Assembly (NCBI RefSeq): GCF_938018035.1
Contig: NZ_CALIJF010000035.1
Location: 1 to 6,983, forward strand
DNA length: 6,983 bases
From: an uncultured Campylobacter sp.
GTDB lineage: Bacteria > Campylobacterota > Campylobacteria > Campylobacterales > Campylobacteraceae
Direction: 5' to 3'
How positions within the stretch are numbered: position 1 is the stretch's first letter; each line of letters opens with the position of its first letter. Below are positions 1 through 5,559 of the stretch, one piece after another. Both the position numbers and the translations under genes were made by a program. The notes beneath the pieces are model-generated. The model searched no databases. It had not been told where the DNA came from and saw only the letters and a program-made list of their open reading frames with translations.

Positions 1-346
1 TTCGTGCAGAAGCGAGCCGGGTGAGACGGAGTTTCGGCTGGAATTTTAACTTTACGCAAATGAAATTCTGCGCGAATGAAATTTTAGCAGGCGGGCTTGC
101 TGGGCTTAACCTATGGGTTTAAATTTAACTAGCGATTTTGCCTACGAAATTTGCGCCAGATTATAATTTGACGGCGGAATTTACGCATATAATTCGGTCG
201 CGTCCGCAAAATTCGCCGATTGGTTTGCAGAATGCGCAGCGAAAATTCTATAAAATTCCGTGAAATTCTATGTGAATGCGGGCAAGATCGCGGCGGCTAT
301 GGATAAAATTTGCAGCAGCTTAGATAAAACTGCGCGCGATAATTGA
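1..346. other. Gene-poor AT-rich stretch, nothing recognised
   Basis: I see no convincing gene here. The stretch is crowded with AAATTT, GAAATTC and AAAATTC words of the kind that fill other non-coding parts of this window. The plus-strand frame starting at the GTG at 272 stays open for only about 24 codons and has no clear ribosome binding site, so I do not call it. No tRNA-like or strong terminator-like fold was noticed. It may be decayed coding sequence, because the neighbouring 347-710 region holds fragments that look like former genes. Confidence 0.4.
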
Positions 347-532
347 CTAAATTCCGCGAATTTCGCCCGCGCACCAGTTGGGTTCGCCCTTGCTCTGTTG
401 CTTCATACACACCGTATTCATAACTAGTGCAAAAGGCGGTATCGTTTTGGATTTTGGTACCAAAAGAGAACACATACCCTGCTTCTCATTCTTGTCGCTC
501 GGTGCGTCGGCGTGGACTACGCGCGAGTAAAT
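347..532 (-). pseudogene. Orphan 61-codon reading frame, possible C-terminal remnant of a secreted protein
   Basis: The frame runs from a stop codon at 533-535 to a TAG at 347-349 and encodes 61 residues. I do not recognise the family. The composition is protein-like: a charged stretch (HADAPSDKNEKQG), then a mixed hydrophobic stretch with three spaced cysteines in the contexts GMCSLL, TVCMKQ and NWCAGE. No ATG, GTG or TTG with a ribosome binding site occurs near its N-terminal end; the first ATG is codon 20. A hydrophobic signal-peptide-like start lies upstream at 654-710 in a different context, separated by stops and a hairpin. I infer the 3' piece of a broken gene for a small exported cysteine-containing protein. 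It could also be a short gene starting at codon 20, or a chance open frame. Confidence 0.3.
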
Positions 533-542
533 TTAAAATTTA

Positions 543-590
543 GCTCCGCCCCGTCACGCCGAAGCGAAGCTTTATTAAAACGGGCGGAGC
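543..590 (-). terminator. GC-rich hairpin, possible terminator
   Basis: A perfect 9-bp inverted repeat (GCTCCGCCC at 543-551 and GGGCGGAGC at 582-590) encloses about 30 bases that contain a smaller inner hairpin (AAGC/GCTT). Read on the minus strand, the stem is followed by TAAATTTTAAATTT, which is T-rich but interrupted. It could terminate transcription arriving from the phosphoesterase gene and the asparaginase remnant, or it could be a leftover repeat in decayed DNA. Confidence 0.4.
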
Positions 591-653
591 AGCTATTTTA
601 AGTGCGCAGATGTTCTTTAAAACGCACCGATCTTTTAAAGCGTGCGGCAAATT

Positions 654-710
654 TTAAAATTTGCGCGGAAGTAAAGAGCAAACGAGACAAAAGAGGCTAA
701 ATTTGATCAT
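654..710 (-). pseudogene. Signal-peptide-like start, truncated after 18 codons
   Basis: An ATG at 708-710 opens an 18-codon frame, MIKFSLFCLVCSLLPRKF, that stops at 654-656. A short basic start followed by a hydrophobic run rich in Leu, Phe and Cys is what the beginning of an exported protein or lipoprotein looks like. No mature domain follows in frame. The upstream bases give only a weak Shine-Dalgarno match (AGAG directly before the ATG). It may be the 5' piece of the same former gene as the 347-532 frame, or chance. Low confidence. Confidence 0.2.
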
Positions 711-765
711 CTCTAGCTGGGCGCTTTTACGACCTTTGCGCTATTCTCCGCCTGCTTAAATTTTA

Positions 766-903
766 TCATTTCCCGCCTAGCGGCCAGTAAACGATCGGCT
801 TAGATCCGAGTCTAGCTTCGCCGTGATACATGCCGAGCTTATCTTTCGTCCACGCAAAGCCTGTGTGTGCGTGCTTATCGATAAAGATGCCGCCGAACTT
901 TGC
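766..903 (-). pseudogene. Truncated 3' end of a second plant-type asparaginase gene
   Basis: Translated on the minus strand, this stretch reads as the C-terminus of the asparaginase encoded at 3479-4519. Over the last 38 residues, from IDKH to the stop, I count 35 identical. Over the last 117 bases (766-882 against 3479-3595) I count 103 identical, about 88%. The stop codons align exactly (TGA here, TAA there). Further upstream, GGIF replaces GGIIS with one codon missing, an in-frame TAG lies at 904-906, and the similarity ends near 890-903. The catalytic domain, the nucleophile threonine and any start codon are absent, so it cannot be functional. Most base differences are silent, so this piece diverged while still under selection and was truncated later. 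It lies 88 bases after the phosphoesterase stop and in the same orientation as the intact copy, so the two copies directly flank the kinase-ligase/phosphoesterase pair. Confidence 0.85.
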
Positions 904-990
904 CTATCCCGTATTATGCGGGTGCTTCTGCGAGATATTGCGGCAGGCTGCGCTTAAATCAATGCTGCGGCTGTCCGTGTTTAGCCAGGA

Positions 991-1587
991 TTACAAATAT
1001 CTTGCCGCGATTTGCCTTTGCCCTAAAATTTGCACGATCTCATCTAGGCTTAAAATTTTGCCGTGCGAGTCAAAGCCTACGTTTAGTATGCGCCCCTCTA
1101 GGCTGGAAGCGCGGTCGTGCAAGTGTCCGTGAAGCATAAAAGAGCCTTTCTGGGCGCGGTTGTGCTCCTCTACGGGATAGTGAAACATACAGATGCTCAT
1201 ACCCGTTTTGCCGTCCTTTATCGCGCCCGCGCCGCCGTCAAAATTTAGCTCCTTGTAGTGCAGGATATCGCTAAAGATAGGATTTCCGTCATCTTTTGGC
1301 TCGCGTAGCAGCGCTTCTTTGTTTTGACTGATGAGCGTATCGTGGTTGCCTAAAATCAGCACATGCGAGCCGTTTAGCCTACGCGCGACGCTTTTTAGAT
1401 CCTTTAATTTATTACAAAATGCAAAATCGCCAAGATCATAAACCGTATCCTCGGACCCCACTACGGCATTCCAGAGCTCTATTAGCTTTTCATTCATCTC
1501 GGCTACGTCGTTAAAAGCCCTAAATTTAGGGCAGTATTTCATAATATTGCCGTGATAAAAATGCAAATCGGAGGTAAAAAATATCAT
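991..1587 (-). CDS. Calcineurin-like metallophosphoesterase, possible RNA 3'-end phosphatase partner
   Basis: A 198-residue protein with the full set of calcineurin-like metal-binding motifs: D7-x-H9 and H12 (SDLHFYH), G53-D54 (DLGDF), G80-N-H-D83, H136 (MFHYP) and H153-G-H-L-H157. These residues bind two metal ions and hydrolyse phosphomono- or diesters in this superfamily. The overall pattern resembles the small COG4186-type phosphoesterases found in bacteria and phages; the true substrate is not readable from sequence. I chose the ATG at 1585-1587 because AAGGA lies six bases before it and the protein then begins directly with the first beta strand, MIFFTSDLH. The ATG just before it and a TTG at 1618-1620 are alternatives. 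It lies 82 bases downstream of the kinase-ligase gene on the same strand with no terminator seen between them, so co-transcription is likely. By analogy with the phosphoesterase domain of clostridial Pnkp, it may remove 2',3' phosphates before ligation; that role is inference. Confidence 0.93.
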   Translation of the reverse strand: MIFFTSDLHFYHGNIMKYCPKFRAFNDVAEMNEKLIELWNAVVGSEDTVYDLGDFAFCNKLKDLKSVARRLNGSHVLILGNHDTLISQNKEALLREPKDDGNPIFSDILHYKELNFDGGAGAIKDGKTGMSICMFHYPVEEHNRAQKGSFMLHGHLHDRASSLEGRILNVGFDSHGKILSLDEIVQILGQRQIAARYL

Positions 1588-1669
1588 CATTTTTCCTTTA
1601 AGCTTTAATCGCTGCATCAAATTTGAGCTTTACGTAAATTTGCGCGGCGTCAAATATTCGCGCTAATCG

Positions 1670-3163
1670 TTAAATTTTTTCTAAAAATTCTTTTATAAAG
1701 CCTAGCTTGCCCTGCTCGTCAAGGGATTTGAATTCTCGCTCGTTTGCTTTGATGTGATCGACCAAAGGGTGAAATTCCTCATCGAGCTTGGTTTTATCCA
1801 GTTTGCCGGAAAGCGCCTCGTTTTTACTGCGAGCGAAAAATTTATTCACGAGATAATAAGGCGTTTTCATCTTAAAGCAAAAATCGTTTTGGCTCGGGAT
1901 ATACACCATAAAGCCCTCGAATTTTGCCTCTTTGACTATATTTTTAAGCTCCGCAAAGCTCGTTTTTAGATACTGCTCGCCATCCTTATAAAAAGGTCTT
2001 TTTAGCGCTCCGGCAGTGCTTGCGGCGATTTTATCCAGCTCAAATTCGCTCTCTTGCGCGCCGGTTTTAACGTCGATAAGTCCGATAAAAGTCTCTCCAA
2101 GCTCCTCTTCTACGATGTGCGGATCGCTCTCGTCGGTGATCTCAAATAAAAAAGTTTTATTTGGATAGCGTTTGAAAATCTCTTCAAATTTGCAGCAGTG
2201 CTCGCGCGCCATCTGTGCAAATCTACTATCGGTCGATCCCGTCGTAGAGTAGATGACGCGGCGGTTAAAGCTCGCGCCGCTTTCGTGGGTATCTACGTAG
2301 GTGCAACACCCCAAAAAGCCGTTTACCTTTCGCACGGCAAGCACGGGCGTATCGTCTGTGATATCGATAGGATAAAGGCTTTTGCGCGAGGTAAATTCCG
2401 AGTAATTATAGACCTTTTTAAACGGACGCACGATGATATTTAGATTATCGTCCATTATGAGCCCGCGCATCTCAAGCAGCGCCTTATCCCAATCGGCTTT
2501 GAAAAAGACGCGTTTTGAGTATTTGTAGGTGCGAAGCTCGGGATAAAGCTCGCTTTGACGCGCACTCCAGAGCCTTTTATCCTGCGTGGCGGCGATATAT
2601 TTTTTCGTTACGTAGGTATTTTGCGCCGCATCAAAGGGTAGATCGCGCCTGTTTAGAGCCGCCGCGTCTTTGATCTTTTGCGCTACGCTTTCGCTCATAG
2701 GATTAACGGGCGGGATCAAAATTTCGCCCTCTATTTTGTTGTTTGCGACCTTGATAAACATCGCTATCACCGTATCTTCATCGACGCCGTGCTCGGAGGC
2801 GAAGAAATTTTGCATTCTAAAGCATTCGAAAATAAATCCATTCTGGGCGGCTTGCTCTTTTAGGCTTAGCAGCTCTTTGGTGCGCGCACTCACGTTGCTA
2901 AGCACGATAAGAACGTCTTTATCTTTGTTTTCCATGGCAAATTTATACGCCTGCTTTATCTCGCGGGCGACCTTGCGCTTCGCATCCTCCAAAAGCTTCG
3001 GCGACCAAGTATAAACCCCCGCCTCATCTACTAAAAACATATCGTTTTCCAGATGATAAATTTGCGCCTGCGGATATTCGTTTTGAAATTCTTTAATTTT
3101 CTCTTTTGCGAAAGTCGTTTTACCAGAGCCCGCGTGTCCGCGAACCACTATAAATTTTCTCAT
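1670..3163 (-). CDS. Fused polynucleotide-kinase-like ATPase and T4 Rnl1-type RNA ligase
   Basis: A 497-residue two-domain protein. Residues 1 to about 155 form a P-loop kinase domain with a Walker A motif at 9-16 (GHAGSGKT), then LENDMFLVDEAGVY at 38-51 and a helix LLEDAKRKV, a pattern shared with AAA_33/N4BP2-type polynucleotide kinases; D41 is the candidate catalytic Asp. Residues about 185-440 resemble T4 RNA ligase 1 (RNA_lig_T4_1): the pre-motif block MRGLIM...VRPFKKVYNY (232-254), motif I K279-V-N-G with K279 as the nucleotidyl lysine, motif III FLFEITD (338-344), motif IV FEGFMVYI (415-422) and motif V FKMKTPYYL (430-438). A charged helical tail completes the chain. Expected chemistry: 5' phosphorylation of RNA by the first domain, ATP-dependent 5'-phosphate/3'-OH joining by the second, in the cytoplasm. 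The start is an ATG preceded by AAGGCGG. The phosphoesterase follows in the same direction. The fold assignments are solid; the RNA repair role, perhaps of tRNA, is inferred. Confidence 0.9.
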   Translation of the reverse strand: MRKFIVVRGHAGSGKTTFAKEKIKEFQNEYPQAQIYHLENDMFLVDEAGVYTWSPKLLEDAKRKVAREIKQAYKFAMENKDKDVLIVLSNVSARTKELLSLKEQAAQNGFIFECFRMQNFFASEHGVDEDTVIAMFIKVANNKIEGEILIPPVNPMSESVAQKIKDAAALNRRDLPFDAAQNTYVTKKYIAATQDKRLWSARQSELYPELRTYKYSKRVFFKADWDKALLEMRGLIMDDNLNIIVRPFKKVYNYSEFTSRKSLYPIDITDDTPVLAVRKVNGFLGCCTYVDTHESGASFNRRVIYSTTGSTDSRFAQMAREHCCKFEEIFKRYPNKTFLFEITDESDPHIVEEELGETFIGLIDVKTGAQESEFELDKIAASTAGALKRPFYKDGEQYLKTSFAELKNIVKEAKFEGFMVYIPSQNDFCFKMKTPYYLVNKFFARSKNEALSGKLDKTKLDEEFHPLVDHIKANEREFKSLDEQGKLGFIKEFLEKI

Positions 3164-3190
3164 TTTACCGCCTTGATTTTATGTGGCGAT

Positions 3191-3196
3191 ATTCTA
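3191..3196 (-). promoter_or_regulatory. Possible -10 box for the kinase-ligase operon
   Basis: On the minus strand TAGAAT occurs 27 bases before the ATG of the kinase-ligase gene, within GGTAGAATATCG, one mismatch from TATAAT. No good -35 box lies at 16-18 bases; TTGATA lies 21 bases upstream. Campylobacter sigma-70 promoters usually rely on the -10 box and an AT-rich upstream stretch, so this is not decisive. The expected leader would be about 20 bases and would contain the AAGGCGG ribosome binding site. Confidence 0.35.
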
Positions 3197-3218
3197 CCTG
3201 AAATTTGAGCGCTTTGGT

Positions 3219-3285
3219 ATCAAGAAATATGGATTTTGGTAAAATTTAAGGCTCAGCGGAACTTAATATTTCTTGATTTGAGCCT
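3219..3285. repeat. Interleaved inverted repeats upstream of the kinase-ligase gene, possible operator
   Basis: ATCAAGAAATAT at 3219-3230 is perfectly repeated in inverse as ATATTTCTTGAT at 3266-3277. A second inverted pair, AGGCTCA at 3249-3255 and TGAGCCT at 3279-3285, is interleaved with it, so the two cannot both form simple nested hairpins. The arm nearest the gene starts about 23 bases upstream of the proposed -10 box and overlaps the TTGATA that could act as a -35. This placement suits a repressor binding two separated half-sites, or a pseudoknot in a longer leader. No regulator gene is visible in the window. Confidence 0.4.
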
Positions 3286-3444
3286 AAGTTAAAGAGAGCC
3301 AATTTTAAATAGAAATTTGCGCTTTGCCGAGGTGCTGAAATTAAAATTTGACCGAATTTAACCTCGCCTAAGCGCTTGATCGATAAAGGCGCCAAATTTT
3401 GATAGACGTGCGATAAAAAGCGTATCTATCCTCGCTATTTGATT

Positions 3445-3475
3445 TAAATTTAGCCCCGTAGAGGGGCTAAATTTA
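3445..3475 (-). terminator. Strong terminator hairpin after the asparaginase gene
   Basis: A perfect 13-bp inverted repeat: TAAATTTAGCCCC at 3445-3457 and GGGGCTAAATTTA at 3463-3475, with a five-base loop. It begins three bases past the asparaginase stop codon in the direction of transcription. The GC core flanked by A/T arms gives a T-containing 3' side (AAATTTAAATC). It should stop most transcription from the asparaginase gene, so the downstream kinase-ligase operon probably needs its own promoter. The symmetric arms could also work for plus-strand transcripts. Confidence 0.8.
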
Positions 3476-3478
3476 CGC

Positions 3479-4519
3479 TTATTTGTCCCCAAGCGGCCAG
3501 TAGACGATCGGCTTAGCTCCGAGTCTTGCTTCGCCGTGATACATGCCAAGCTTGTCTTTCGTCCACGCAAAGCCCGTGTGCCCGTGCTTGTCGATCGAGA
3601 TGATGCCGCCGCTGCCGCCGAGCGCTTTAACCTCTTTTACCGCTTCTTCGGCTGCTTTTTGCACGTCGGAGGTCTTGTATTTATACAGAGCTGAGACCTC
3701 GTGCGCGGCGTTTACGCGCATGTAGATGTCGCCCGTGCCGGTGCAAGAAACCGCCACCGAGTCGTTATCTGCGTAGGTTCCCGAGCCGATTATCGGGCTA
3801 TCGCCGATGCGGCCGGTCATTTTATTGGTCATGCCACCAGTGCTGGTCGCTGCGGCTAGGTTGCCATTTTTATCCAGCGCGATCGCGCCCACGGTGCCAA
3901 GATACGGGCGCTCGTGCAAATTTAACGACGTCTTTTTTGCCTTTTCGCTATCAAGTAGCAGCTTTTGTTTTTCTTTAGCTTTTTGCAGCGCGTCGTATCT
4001 AAACTGCGTGAAAAAATACTTCTGATCCACCATCTCTAGACCGTTTTCTTTGGCGAGCTTGTCGGCTCCCTCGCCCGCAACTAGCGTGTGCCACGTCTTA
4101 TCCATCACGAGCCTGGCGCCTAGGATTGGGTTTTTGATATGCCTTGCCATCGCGACTGCGCCCGCTTTTTTGGTCGAGCCGTCCATGATCGAGGCATCAA
4201 GCTCGTTAAATCCGTCGGCGGTAAATACCGCGCCCTTGCCCGCGTTGAAATTCGGATCGTCCTCAAGCACCATAATGGCCGCCGTTACGGCATCCATCGC
4301 GCTGCCGCCCTTCTCAAGTACGGCTTGACCCGCCAAAAGCGCCCGGTTCATCGGTTCCTCGCGGATTTTAAATTCCTCCTTGGTTAGATCAAGTCCGCTG
4401 GTACCGCCGTGAATGACGATAACCGGGGAAAATTTCTCCTGCGCATTCGCAACCGTTAGCCCGAGCAGGGCCAAACTCGCCGCCATAAAAACGGCCTTTG
4501 AGAGTGAAAAGTGCTTCAT
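3479..4519 (-). CDS. Exported plant-type L-asparaginase / isoaspartyl peptidase (Ntn hydrolase)
   Basis: A 346-residue protein of the asparaginase type 2 (T2) N-terminal-nucleophile family, which cleaves itself before a threonine and then hydrolyses asparagine and/or beta-aspartyl dipeptides. Residues 1-26 form a signal peptide with likely cleavage after ANA, so the enzyme should act in the periplasm. Recognisable blocks are VIVIHGGT (33-40), NFNAGKGAVF (90-99) followed by NELDASIMDG (105-114), the nucleophile T209 in GTVGAIALD with TSTGG (225-229) downstream, RIGDSPIIGSGTYAD (237-251), GTGD (261-264) and the C-terminal GGIISIDKHG. Length matches family precursors plus a signal peptide. AAGGA lies six bases before the ATG. 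A possible -10 box lies upstream and a strong hairpin downstream, so it looks monocistronic. It may supply ammonia and aspartate from host or dietary peptides, as expected for an asaccharolytic Campylobacter. The balance between asparaginase and isoaspartyl peptidase activity cannot be read from sequence; the symbol follows E. coli. Confidence 0.95.
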   Translation of the reverse strand: MKHFSLSKAVFMAASLALLGLTVANAQEKFSPVIVIHGGTSGLDLTKEEFKIREEPMNRALLAGQAVLEKGGSAMDAVTAAIMVLEDDPNFNAGKGAVFTADGFNELDASIMDGSTKKAGAVAMARHIKNPILGARLVMDKTWHTLVAGEGADKLAKENGLEMVDQKYFFTQFRYDALQKAKEKQKLLLDSEKAKKTSLNLHERPYLGTVGAIALDKNGNLAAATSTGGMTNKMTGRIGDSPIIGSGTYADNDSVAVSCTGTGDIYMRVNAAHEVSALYKYKTSDVQKAAEEAVKEVKALGGSGGIISIDKHGHTGFAWTKDKLGMYHGEARLGAKPIVYWPLGDK

Positions 4520-4525
4520 ATCTCA

Positions 4526-4563
4526 TCCTTTCGAAAAAATTGCAGAATTTTTAAGAAATGATA
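4526..4563 (-). promoter_or_regulatory. Possible -10 box and ribosome binding site of the asparaginase gene
   Basis: TATCAT at 4558-4563 on the minus strand, one mismatch from TATAAT, is preceded by AAAGTTA and lies 38 bases from the ATG. AAGGA at 4526-4530 is a good Shine-Dalgarno site with six-base spacing. The ribosome site is well supported. The -10 box is only a candidate in AT-rich DNA. Confidence 0.35.
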
Positions 4564-4932
4564 TAACTTTGCGCTTTTCGTTTCGCTTAATCAAATGCGA
4601 ATTCAGCCGGATATAAATCTAATACTTTGAGATTAGAATTAAGCTTTCGCTGTCAAATTTAACGCGACTCAATTTGTGGCGCAATCTGATGGATCGATTT
4701 AAATTTTATAATTTTGAGTTTGAGCGTTGGCAAAATTTAATTACCGCAGCTCGATAAATTTCAACCGCGCGTCATAAAATTTTAGCGCGCGGCCGTATTT
4801 TAAAGGGTGCTATGCGAGCGAGCTCAAGCACGCACCCCGCCGGCAAAGCAGGCTTCAAATTAAAAGCCTCAAGCTCGCCATACGCGATCATTTAGTGTTG
4901 CGTCGGAACCGACGCCAATATGTTTTGACGGC
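4564..4932. other. Intergenic region between the YkgB-like gene and the asparaginase gene
   Basis: About 370 bases with no supported gene. The part nearest the asparaginase gene is AT-rich and holds scattered AAATTT words. The part nearest the YkgB-like gene is more GC-rich and holds a possible terminator (4805-4837) and a weak 6-bp inverted repeat, AGGCTT at 4850-4855 with AAGCCT at 4864-4869. No RNA gene was recognised. Confidence 0.4.
4805..4837 (-). terminator. Possible terminator downstream of the YkgB-like gene
   Basis: On the minus strand GGGTGC (4837-4832) pairs with GCACCC (4810-4805), with further partial pairing (GAG/CTC) inside, and is followed by TTTAAAATA. It starts about 95 bases past the stop of the YkgB-like gene. 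The stem is short and the run of T is interrupted, so it is only a candidate. Confidence 0.3.
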
Positions 4933-5370
4933 TCAATCGCAGCTTTTTTCTCCGCGGCAAAGGCGCGCCAGGTCGTATTTTAGCAGCACCAAGCCAAGGC
5001 CTAGCAAGAAAAGGTCTTTAAAGATAAAGCCGTCGATCTTGCCCAGCTGCGGCAGTAGGCTGAGCGTGCTCAGCGCCATGACGATCACGATGAGATCGCC
5101 CACGATACCCGCCTTCGGCTTGAAAAAGCCTGCGATGAGCGAGAGATAGCCCACGGTCTCTACCACGCCCAAAAAGTAGCTCGCGCCGGCGTCCCCGAGC
5201 GCTGAGGGCAAAAACGAAAGCCACGTCTGCGAAAAGAGCGGCTTTAAAGCCTCCACCTCGAACTCAAACCACTTGTAGTTGCCCATCACGGCAAGCACGA
5301 TGATAACGGAAAGTCTGGCGAATATAATATCCGCGTCGCCTGCGACAAATTTTTTTACGATCTCCCTCAT
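4933..5370 (-). CDS. YkgB-like (DUF417) inner membrane protein, DoxX-like
   Basis: A 145-residue hydrophobic protein with about four membrane segments, near residues 16-30, 64-82, 88-107 and 116-131. The order, with ARLSVIIVLAVMGNYKWFEFE near the start, VVETVGYLSLIAGFF in the middle and TLSLLPQ then FIFKDLFLLGLGLVLL near the end, matches the DUF417/YkgB family, a DoxX-like group; it is shorter than E. coli YkgB. Its biochemical role is not established. Some relatives are linked to chlorine stress or redox physiology, but nothing here confirms that. The ATG at 5368-5370 follows AAAGGAG with a four-base gap, a strong ribosome site. A TATCAT at 5399-5404 on the minus strand is a possible -10 box 28 bases upstream. 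The gene lies 189 bases after thiL on the same strand, with repeats between them, so it is probably transcribed separately. Confidence 0.85.
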   Translation of the reverse strand: MREIVKKFVAGDADIIFARLSVIIVLAVMGNYKWFEFEVEALKPLFSQTWLSFLPSALGDAGASYFLGVVETVGYLSLIAGFFKPKAGIVGDLIVIVMALSTLSLLPQLGKIDGFIFKDLFLLGLGLVLLKYDLARLCRGEKSCD

Positions 5371-5398
5371 ACGGCTCCTTTGTAAATTGTGTAGCGGT

Positions 5399-5404
5399 AT
5401 GATA
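5399..5404 (-). promoter_or_regulatory. Possible -10 box of the YkgB-like gene
   Basis: TATCAT on the minus strand, one mismatch from TATAAT, lies 28 bases before the ATG. The same hexamer is the candidate -10 of the asparaginase gene. No convincing -35 is visible. Low confidence. Confidence 0.3.
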
Positions 5405-5433
5405 GCGAGCTTGCGTGTAGGCTACGTGAAGGG

Positions 5434-5519
5434 GCGAAATTTCAAATTCCAAATTCCTCGGCTTCATAAAATTCTACGCCTCCACAAAATTTCGTGGCTC
5501 TGCGAAATTTCAAATTCCA
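5434..5519. repeat. Degenerate AAATTT-rich repeats with an exact 18-bp direct repeat
   Basis: GCGAAATTTCAAATTCCA occurs at 5434-5451 and again at 5502-5519, identical over 18 bases and 68 bases apart. Between them are shorter irregular units of about 18 bases built on a GC-rich half and an A/T half: CTTCATAAAATTCTACGC, CTCCACAAAATTTCGTGG, CTCTGCGAAATTTC. The tract fills most of the gap between thiL and the YkgB-like gene. The same word style appears inside the thiL insertion. Confidence 0.6.
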
Positions 5520-5559
5520 TGCTACGCACCTTGAAATTTAAAGCGGCTGCGGCAAAATT

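Noticed and set aside
766..882. Site-specific attachment site in the strict sense
   Set aside because: The two copies differ at about 12% of positions and no integrase or tRNA gene is visible, so I describe them only as directly repeated gene ends.
830..1139. Plus-strand frames over the asparaginase remnant and the phosphoesterase 3' end
   Set aside because: The minus strand explains the same bases with clear protein similarity. The plus-strand translations are Cys/Arg-rich shadows.
3358..3570. Minus-strand 70-codon frame crossing the asparaginase stop and its terminator
   Set aside because: It overlaps the well-supported asparaginase gene in another frame and runs through a strong terminator hairpin. 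It has no recognisable protein features.
5434..5519. CRISPR-like array between thiL and the YkgB-like gene
   Set aside because: Only one 18-bp exact repeat pair is present, units are degenerate and of irregular spacing, and no cas genes are in the window.
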